Below, in pieces: positions 39,434 to 44,275 of a stretch of 44,275 nucleotides of DNA (the first letter of the stretch is position 1; each line of letters begins with the position of its first letter). This stretch comes from Lachnospiraceae bacterium UBA5899 (GTDB taxonomy: Bacteria > Bacillota > Clostridia > Lachnospirales > Lachnospiraceae): the NCBI GenBank assembly GCA_002432425.1, contig DJEL01000041.1:1-44275 (forward strand), in the 5' to 3' direction. The position numbers were made by a program, and so were the translations under genes. The notes under the pieces were generated by a model. It saw nothing but the letters and a program-made list of their open reading frames with translations. It ran no database searches and was not told where the DNA came from.

Positions 39434-39454
39434 GTAAAAAAGTATTCTGAGGGG
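39411..39454. repeat. Inverted repeat covering the promoter and ribosome binding site
   Basis: CCCCTCGGAA (39411-39420) and TTCTGAGGGG (39445-39454) pair at 9 of 10 positions. The right arm holds the GAGGGG ribosome binding site of the SpoIIID-like gene. RNA reading in from upstream would contain both arms, whereas RNA started at the sigma-E-like promoter (near 39440) would contain only the right one. Confidence 0.6.
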
Positions 39455-39461
39455 ATTACCT

Positions 39462-39623
39462 TTGAAAGATTATATCGAAGAACGTGCGATGGGCATTGCA
39501 ACGTACATCATCGAAAACAATGCCACCGTGCGTCAGACCGCCAAGGCATTCGGAGTCAGCAAGAGTACGGTACATGCGGTAGTAACAATACAGAATGGTT
39601 TTGCAAAAAGCTTATTTGGATGA
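39462..39623 (+). CDS. spoIIID: Shortened SpoIIID-like sporulation regulator (possibly a pseudogene)
   Basis: 53 residues from TTG 39462, with GAGGGG 7 nt upstream. The first 38 residues are plainly SpoIIID: MKDYIEERAMGIATYIIENN followed by ATVRQTAKAFGVSKSTVH, including the complete helix-turn-helix. SpoIIID is normally about 80-90 residues; after STVH the family continues with KDVTxRL, a linker and a basic C-terminal helix (RHIRGG) needed for firm DNA binding. Here the protein continues AVVTIQNGFAKSLFG and stops. No remnant of the missing part is seen in other frames downstream. So it is either a decayed paralogue or a short form with a changed role. The promoter and ribosome binding site look intact. 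SpoIIID regulates mother-cell genes together with sigma-E. Confidence 0.75.
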   Translation: MKDYIEERAMGIATYIIENNATVRQTAKAFGVSKSTVHAVVTIQNGFAKSLFG

Positions 39624-39651
39624 TAGAATAAAGAAAACAAGTTAAAAAAAT

Positions 39652-39690
39652 AAATGCGACAGAAGGATAGGAAAGCCTTTTGTCGCATTT
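39652..39690. terminator. Bidirectional terminator between the SpoIIID-like and XRE genes
   Basis: AAATGCGACAGAAGG (39652-39666) and CCTTTTGTCGCATTT (39676-39690) pair at 14 of 15 positions, followed by TATCTTTTAT on the plus strand; the minus strand reads ATTTATTTTTTTAAC after the hairpin. It ends exactly at the stop codon of the XRE gene. Confidence 0.82.
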
Positions 39691-39914
39691 TATCTTTTAT
39701 GTGGTGGAGTTGTATTATTTGTTAAGCCGCCAATATAGTCTAAAGACACATCATAGAATTTAGCAAGGGTAATAGCCAACTCGAAAGGCAATTCCCGCTT
39801 GCCGGTTTCATAATTGTAGTAAGTGGTTCTGTGCATATGAAGTAGTTCGGCAAGTTCTCTGATAGATAAATCTTTATCCTCTCTTAAATCTCTGATTCTT
39901 GGATAATATCCCAT
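39690..39914 (-). CDS. XRE-family helix-turn-helix regulator
   Basis: 74 residues, consisting almost only of the Cro/CI-type DNA-binding domain: RIRDLREDKDLSIRELAELL, HMHRTTYYNYETGKRELPFE and LAITLAKFYDVSLDYIGG. ATG 39914 follows GAGGTGAT. Such single-domain regulators often control themselves or a mobile-element operon. A strong inverted repeat (TGATGTACA/TGTACATCA) lies 31-59 bp before the start and is the likely operator. The zinc-ribbon operon starts on the opposite strand about 220 bp away and might also be under its control. Confidence 0.9.
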   Translation of the reverse strand: MGYYPRIRDLREDKDLSIRELAELLHMHRTTYYNYETGKRELPFELAITLAKFYDVSLDYIGGLTNNTTPPHKR

Positions 39915-39933
39915 TACATCACCTCGTTGACAG

Positions 39934-39973
39934 TGTACAACAAATGATGTACAATTTTATTGTTTGTACATCA
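39934..39973. promoter_or_regulatory. Likely operator: three TGTACA boxes, two in an inverted repeat
   Basis: TGATGTACA (39945-39953) and TGTACATCA (39965-39973) are perfect inverted arms 11 nt apart; a third TGTACA lies at 39934-39939. The position directly upstream of the XRE gene points to autoregulation. The rest of the region up to 40137 shows only the GGGGAGGA site of the next gene. Confidence 0.65.
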
Positions 39974-40137
39974 TATGACGGACGAATAGAAATATAAAGA
40001 GGACGAATAAAGAGATAAAAAAGAGTCCGCTGTATGTTGATTAAAAAATGTATTTTGGATGAAAGAACTGAAAACCGATTGGATTTAGTAACTTAATCGT
40101 AATGAGAACCAGAAAAAATATGGGGAGGACATTAACT

Positions 40138-41754
40138 ATGTATTGTTGCAACTGTGGTGCAGAAAATAGTGAAGGAGCGGTTTTTTGCGAAAAGTGTGGT
40201 CAGAAAATAGACGGCACAGCATCTGTCAAAAACAAATTGGATGAGAATACGCCGAAATCCTCTAAAAAAACAGTAGGTATAATTATTCTGATTATATTTG
40301 CGTTGATTATATTATCTATAGTTTTTCTATGGATGAGGAAACCTAAATCTGACAGTAATGTGAGCGCTACAATGAAACAGGCCGCAAATGTTGAGTCCGC
40401 TGAAGATATAAAGGTTGAAGATATAAAAAATGGAGAAGAGGATGCGGCCTTGAATGAGACTGCGGTGGAAGAAAACGATGGATATACATTCATTCATGCA
40501 AATAGTCCGTATGTTTTTTCGGAAGGTTATGCATGGGTAAATATCGAAAATGCAGACAGCCTTGCAGTAATCGACACAGATGGAAATGTTAAATTTACGC
40601 TGGATAATGTATCGGAAGGAATAAAGATCAGTACGGGAGATCTTGCGGCTGGAATAAGCTACGACCCAATCGAGGCAACGCCTTTTTATGACGGTGCTTC
40701 AGCGGTGTATCCTTCCAGAAATTTGGATGCCTATGGATATGCGATCTATGACAGCAACGGCAATCTTCTGACTTCAAGCGATGACGGGGATGATACGACG
40801 GACTTAAGACTTCTTGGAGCGGGGGAGGGTATTTATCTCATCGAAAAGGAAACAAGTGGATCTGCCGAAGGTAATGCTGTGCTTTACTGTATTGATAAAA
40901 ATGGAAATATGGTAACTGATGAAATAGAAATATCGGGAAATTTAACATCTCGTAGTGGGGGATGGCGTTATATAGGCAATGGTAACTTTGTTGAATTGGC
41001 TTCTTCTGTTGGAGGAAATGAACATAATGCATACAAGGGTATCATTGACGGAAATTATATAGACCTTGTTGGAATTCTTCAAGCTTTGTTTGATCATGAA
41101 AATATAGATTTTGGTACCTATATGGACTGGGTGATAAGACTTCGGGGAAATGAAGACCTGGTGGGCATTCAGTATGTGGAGGATATTGATGGGCTTGGTG
41201 AACTTTGTTACATGAACGAGGAACTTTATTATAAACTCGAAAACCTGCCTGCATGGTACGATAAAAATCTTGAGGTTGTTGTGAGCCTGCCGGATTTTTC
41301 TCAGGATTTTGAAGTCGAAGATATTGGTAATTTTAATGGTGGATTTGCCCCTATACTACTGGTTGGACCGGATGGGAAATATTATTTTACCCTGATAGAC
41401 AGGTCCGGCAATCAGATGTACCAACCTGTTGGTGGTTTTGATAAGGTCAATTCATTCCAATTTACCAGCTTTTTCTCAGCAGAAGGTGTCATCACCTTGA
41501 TAGCTGATTTGAGACCGTACATTATTGATAAGGACGGTGTTGTTTATGATGTCTCAGAAGATATTTCCGACTTTACCGGATCCGTATATTGCGACTATAA
41601 CTATGAAAATTATGTGATTGCAATTGCTGAAGGATTTAAGTATTTTCCTGATGAAAGTACATGCTATAGAAAATTGGACGGAACGCCTCTTGACAGGGTC
41701 ATGATTGGTGATGACGTTTTAAATGTTGAGTTTAGTCAGGCATATAAAAAGTAA
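40138..41754 (+). CDS. Zinc-ribbon membrane protein with WG-like repeat region
   Basis: 538 residues. ATG 40138 follows GGGGAGGA. N-terminal zinc ribbon with Cys3, Cys6, Cys17 and Cys20 (CCNCGAENSEGAVFCEKCGQ), a polar linker, one membrane segment (TVGIIILIIFALIILSIVFL, about residues 45-66), an acidic stretch, and an extracellular beta-rich region with repeated strands of the type SEGYAWVNIENADSLAVIDT, YDGASAVYPSRNLDAYGYAI and VLYCIDKNGNMVTDEIEI. These resemble WG repeats and may form a propeller. The topology puts the zinc ribbon in the cytoplasm and the repeats outside. First of three genes with the same N-terminal plan; the third and final reading of a signal across the membrane is a reasonable guess, no more. 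Confidence 0.75.
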   Translation: MYCCNCGAENSEGAVFCEKCGQKIDGTASVKNKLDENTPKSSKKTVGIIILIIFALIILSIVFLWMRKPKSDSNVSATMKQAANVESAEDIKVEDIKNGEEDAALNETAVEENDGYTFIHANSPYVFSEGYAWVNIENADSLAVIDTDGNVKFTLDNVSEGIKISTGDLAAGISYDPIEATPFYDGASAVYPSRNLDAYGYAIYDSNGNLLTSSDDGDDTTDLRLLGAGEGIYLIEKETSGSAEGNAVLYCIDKNGNMVTDEIEISGNLTSRSGGWRYIGNGNFVELASSVGGNEHNAYKGIIDGNYIDLVGILQALFDHENIDFGTYMDWVIRLRGNEDLVGIQYVEDIDGLGELCYMNEELYYKLENLPAWYDKNLEVVVSLPDFSQDFEVEDIGNFNGGFAPILLVGPDGKYYFTLIDRSGNQMYQPVGGFDKVNSFQFTSFFSAEGVITLIADLRPYIIDKDGVVYDVSEDISDFTGSVYCDYNYENYVIAIAEGFKYFPDESTCYRKLDGTPLDRVMIGDDVLNVEFSQAYKK

Positions 41755-41769
41755 GGATGGTAATTCGAT

Positions 41770-43056
41770 ATGTTTTGTACGAACTGTGGAGCGAATAATA
41801 ACGAAGGAGCAAAATTTTGCACAAAATGCGGTCAGCAATTATCTTATAGTTCAGCTGTTGACAATGCAGCTGATAAGAAAAAGGGAAAATCGAGAAATGT
41901 GTTTATGATTTCTATTTCCCTTGTGTTGGTTGCGACAATTGTAACCATATCTGTTTTTGATCTGTGGCCATGGAGTAATGGGACAGATAAGGAATGGAGT
42001 AATGAAACACGCAATGATATGGGGTCTGCGCAGGATAAAGAAAATCCGGTATCAAATGACGAAATGTATTCCTTTGAAAGCTTTTCCCTGGATGCAATTG
42101 TAGATGAATGCCCGGATTGCCAGTCGGCGATAGAAACTTATATTGAGATGATAAAAGTCGGTCAGGACTGGACTACATCGAAGGAAGAACTGGAGATGCT
42201 TGAAAACCAGAAATGTAATCAGATGCAGCATTTGTGTACTGCTAAGATTATTCAGGTTGAGAATGTTCCCTATGTGTTTCGTGGCGGCTTTGGACTTTAT
42301 ACCGGAGACTGGATGGGAGCGGGACCCTGCGGAAAGGGTTCTTTCAGTGGAACTACATATGGAAACATTGTTACCTATGATGGGGACTGGGGATTTGGCG
42401 TACCGAACGGAGAAGGTGAGTTATATGCCGAGAACGGTTATCTCAGAGGATGGGATACCACATATACCGGGGAATTTAAGAATGGAATGCGTGATGGTGT
42501 AGGCTCGTGGTTTGAGTATTATGATGACAGTGAGAAAGCGGTAGATCCTCAACCGCGCTATAGAATCTATGATATAGCTACATATAGCAATGATATGCTT
42601 ACCGATTGGGTGAATTGTGCAGATTATGATGCAGAGACAGGAGAACTTCTCGGATATTGTAAAATGACAACGAATGAGACAGGAGCTTCCCTTATGGGAG
42701 AACGATGGGGAGCAGATGAACTTAGCCCGGAAGAAAAGAATGCATTTGGAGTAGCAGGATCCTTATTTATTGCCGGAGTAGTGGTTTACATGGGTTCTGA
42801 AATGATTAGTTCACTCACAGATCCACATTACGCAGACAGTATTTATAAAGGGAAGACACCCGAAGAACAGATGGCAGAGCTGAATCAGTATCGCCAGCAA
42901 AAAGAGAAAGAACAGGAGGAACAGAAACGATTAGAAGCGGACAGGCTGGCGGATGAAAAAGCGTATGCTAATACGCAGCTTGACAGGTGGGAAAACGGTG
43001 AAATTGACGCTTATGAAAATGATATAAATTATTGGAACAGTATAGTATATCAATAA
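41770..43056 (+). CDS. Zinc-ribbon membrane protein with MORN-like repeats
   Basis: 428 residues. Same N-terminal plan as the gene before it: zinc ribbon with Cys3, Cys6, Cys17 and Cys20 (CTNCGANNNEGAKFCTKCGQ), linker, membrane segment at about 44-63 (VFMISISLVLVATIVTISVF). The outer part contains MORN-like repeats (YDGDWGFGVPNGEGELYAENG, YTGEFKNGMRDGVGSWFEYY), a hydrophobic stretch (FGVAGSLFIAGVVVYMG) that may be a second membrane segment, and a charged coiled coil near the C-terminus (YRQQKEKEQEEQKRLEADR). It lies 15 bp after the first zinc-ribbon gene, with AAGGATGG as ribosome binding site. The function is unknown; MORN repeats are known as lipid- or protein-binding spacers. Confidence 0.75.
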   Translation: MFCTNCGANNNEGAKFCTKCGQQLSYSSAVDNAADKKKGKSRNVFMISISLVLVATIVTISVFDLWPWSNGTDKEWSNETRNDMGSAQDKENPVSNDEMYSFESFSLDAIVDECPDCQSAIETYIEMIKVGQDWTTSKEELEMLENQKCNQMQHLCTAKIIQVENVPYVFRGGFGLYTGDWMGAGPCGKGSFSGTTYGNIVTYDGDWGFGVPNGEGELYAENGYLRGWDTTYTGEFKNGMRDGVGSWFEYYDDSEKAVDPQPRYRIYDIATYSNDMLTDWVNCADYDAETGELLGYCKMTTNETGASLMGERWGADELSPEEKNAFGVAGSLFIAGVVVYMGSEMISSLTDPHYADSIYKGKTPEEQMAELNQYRQQKEKEQEEQKRLEADRLADEKAYANTQLDRWENGEIDAYENDINYWNSIVYQ

Positions 43057-43074
43057 TAGGGGGAGAAGAATAAA

Positions 43075-43887
43075 ATGTTTTGTCCAAAATGTGGAAATAA
43101 AATAAAAGAAGGTGCAAGATTTTGCACGAAGTGTGGAAATCCGATTGGAGATGGAAATGCTCCGATGCCGGAAAATCTTCAGGGAACGACGGGGGTAGGG
43201 AAGCAGGACTATCGGAAGATAATTATGGTGGCCACAATTCTGGCTTGCGTAATATTGGTTGCAATTCTTGCAATAAATAAGTGGGCTTCTAATAAAATTG
43301 TGGAGAATGTGGATAATCAAAGCATCAGTACCGATGAGAAGAAAGCTTCAGATGAGGAGAAGCCTTCGGATGACAAAAACAGGGGTTATGATTCCATAGA
43401 AGCTGCAGTAGATGCTCTTTTTTCAGCCGCATATAATAAGGATATAGACGCTGTAGTAGAATGCTTCCCCCAAGAATTGAAGCCCTATGTACAACAACTT
43501 TATACGGAGTATCGTAGTGCCGCTTCCGGAATGGGTGGAGTCAGTACAGGCCGGGCTTTGTTTTTTAAATATGAGGACTTAAATCCTGACAATGAATACT
43601 GGTATGAAATTGATACCGATTCGATGGATGTGCTTGATTCCTCGGAGGACTATGCAAAACGCCCTCTATATTATATAACGAAGGATCAATTCCGGGAAGA
43701 GTATGGGCTGACCGCAGATGAAATCTATGTAGTGTTAGTTTATTCTATGGGAAAATATCATGTGACAAATCCTGAACCCGGTTATGTCACTACGGGTTCA
43801 AAAGGTTGGCTGGAAGTTGCAAAGATTGGAGAAGCCTATTATATTGCTGCGCCCGATGATGTATTTCTGTCTGATTTTTGTGAGTGA
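43075..43887 (+). CDS. Zinc-ribbon membrane protein with unknown extracellular domain
   Basis: 270 residues. Third copy of the plan: zinc ribbon with Cys3, Cys6, Cys17 and Cys20 (CPKCGNKIKEGARFCTKCGN), linker, membrane segment at about 48-68 (KIIMVATILACVILVAILAI), acidic stretch, then an outer domain of about 170 residues starting GYDSIEAAVDALFSAAYNKD. That start resembles the DUF4878/NTF2-like domains found in lipoproteins (helix, then a curved sheet), but I am not sure. ATG 43075 follows GGGGAGAAG, 18 bp after the previous gene. The operon ends at the terminator at 43995. Confidence 0.72.
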   Translation: MFCPKCGNKIKEGARFCTKCGNPIGDGNAPMPENLQGTTGVGKQDYRKIIMVATILACVILVAILAINKWASNKIVENVDNQSISTDEKKASDEEKPSDDKNRGYDSIEAAVDALFSAAYNKDIDAVVECFPQELKPYVQQLYTEYRSAASGMGGVSTGRALFFKYEDLNPDNEYWYEIDTDSMDVLDSSEDYAKRPLYYITKDQFREEYGLTADEIYVVLVYSMGKYHVTNPEPGYVTTGSKGWLEVAKIGEAYYIAAPDDVFLSDFCE

Positions 43888-43994
43888 TGATGCTGTGATG
43901 TAAATGATTCGGAGAATAACTTTAAGTGCCGTGCATCTATGATGTGTATCATTGATGAGGAAGTTTAGTATTCCGATATTTTGAATAGTCATTT

Positions 43995-44029
43995 CCCCTC
44001 TACTCATACGGGTAGAGGGGATTTTTTTA
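43995..44029 (+). terminator. Rho-independent terminator of the zinc-ribbon operon
   Basis: CCCCTCTAC (43995-44003), loop TCATACGG and GTAGAGGGG (44012-44020) form a 9-bp perfect stem followed by ATTTTTTTA. Its T-run reaches the stop codon of the minus-strand gene at 44027. The interval 43888-43994 holds nothing I can support. Confidence 0.88.
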
Positions 44030-44209
44030 GTCTTCCGGAGATGGTGGACTGTATTTTTTATGTACTCTTTCTTCTTGTAAAACAGCTTCTTTTATGGCAC
44101 GTTCTACCTTTCCGGTATTTGCTTCTATTAATATTTTGAACAAGAAATCAGCACTGTCTGTTGCTGAATTGGGGTTATGAAATCTATAATTCAATTTTTT
44201 CTGTTTCAA
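44027..44209 (-). CDS. Small conserved-looking protein, possibly of mobile-element origin
   Basis: 60 residues from TTG 44209, with AAGGTGGT about 10 nt upstream. The sequence opens MKQKKLNYRFHNPNSATDSA and continues DFLFKILIEANTGKVERAIK, then a charged tail with KKYSPPSPED. The KLNYRFHNPN and ILIEAN-KVE patterns remind me of short proteins carried by conjugative or phage-derived elements in Clostridia, but I cannot name a family. No membrane segment or cysteine. The 66 bases after it, up to the window end, show nothing I recognise. Confidence 0.55.
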   Translation of the reverse strand: MKQKKLNYRFHNPNSATDSADFLFKILIEANTGKVERAIKEAVLQEERVHKKYSPPSPED

Positions 44210-44275
44210 GCGGTAACCACCACCTTAATGCAGTTCTTCTCTCCATATTATGAGAGTGATTCTTAGATTAGACCT

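Overview
The window looks like a chromosomal segment of an anaerobic, spore-forming member of the Clostridia, most like the Lachnospiraceae. The reasons are sporulation genes (a SpoIIQ-type protein, a SipL-type DUF3794/LysM protein, a SpoIIID-type regulator), the two-subunit class 1B dihydroorotate dehydrogenase (PyrK/PyrD), GGAGG-type ribosome binding sites with many GTG/TTG starts, and plant-polysaccharide enzymes (GH3, GH5-CBM2) typical of gut or rumen species. I cannot name the genus. I see no tRNA, rRNA or CRISPR array.

Layout: 1-734 is the wreck of a PD-(D/E)XK nuclease-family transposase. 989-6058 holds an RTX-like calcium-binding-loop protein, a SpoIIQ-type membrane protein coupled to an amidohydrolase, and a GH9-like lipoprotein. 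6154-8647 is ddl-murF (peptidoglycan precursors). 8747-11126 lies on the minus strand: an SdpR/SdpI-type regulator-membrane protein pair, plsC and a PrcB-like lipoprotein. 11278-14248 is pyrC-pyrK-pyrD, followed by sipL with its own sigma-E-like promoter. 15984-19360 carries ispE, a GntR/FCD regulator, a small membrane protein, murI and a DUF1934 protein. 19445-28899 is rich in envelope genes: a small membrane protein, cardiolipin synthase, an FKBP/trigger-factor-like lipoprotein, asnS, an NlpC/P60 hydrolase, an LTA-synthase-like sulfatase and a membrane-anchored GH5-CBM2 cellulase. 28846-33297 (minus) is a moxR-DUF58-transglutaminase operon. Upstream of it lies a 245-bp element with inverted ends that carries its own promoter, a 44-codon gene and a terminator.

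33807-39914 holds a YbaK-type deacylase, a MATE exporter, a circularly permuted GH3 enzyme with a divergent AraC-type regulator, a shortened SpoIIID-like gene behind a very good sigma-E-like promoter, and an XRE regulator with a likely operator. From about 40 kb the sequence looks more AT-rich. It holds three consecutive genes that share an N-terminal zinc ribbon and a membrane segment but have unrelated C-terminal parts.

The items I would look at first are the shortened SpoIIID-like gene and its regulatory region (39404-39623), the inverted-repeat element at 33391-33635, the zinc-ribbon trio (40138-43887), and the GH9-like lipoprotein that lacks the family's catalytic motif. Functions are read from protein motifs by eye; no database search was run.
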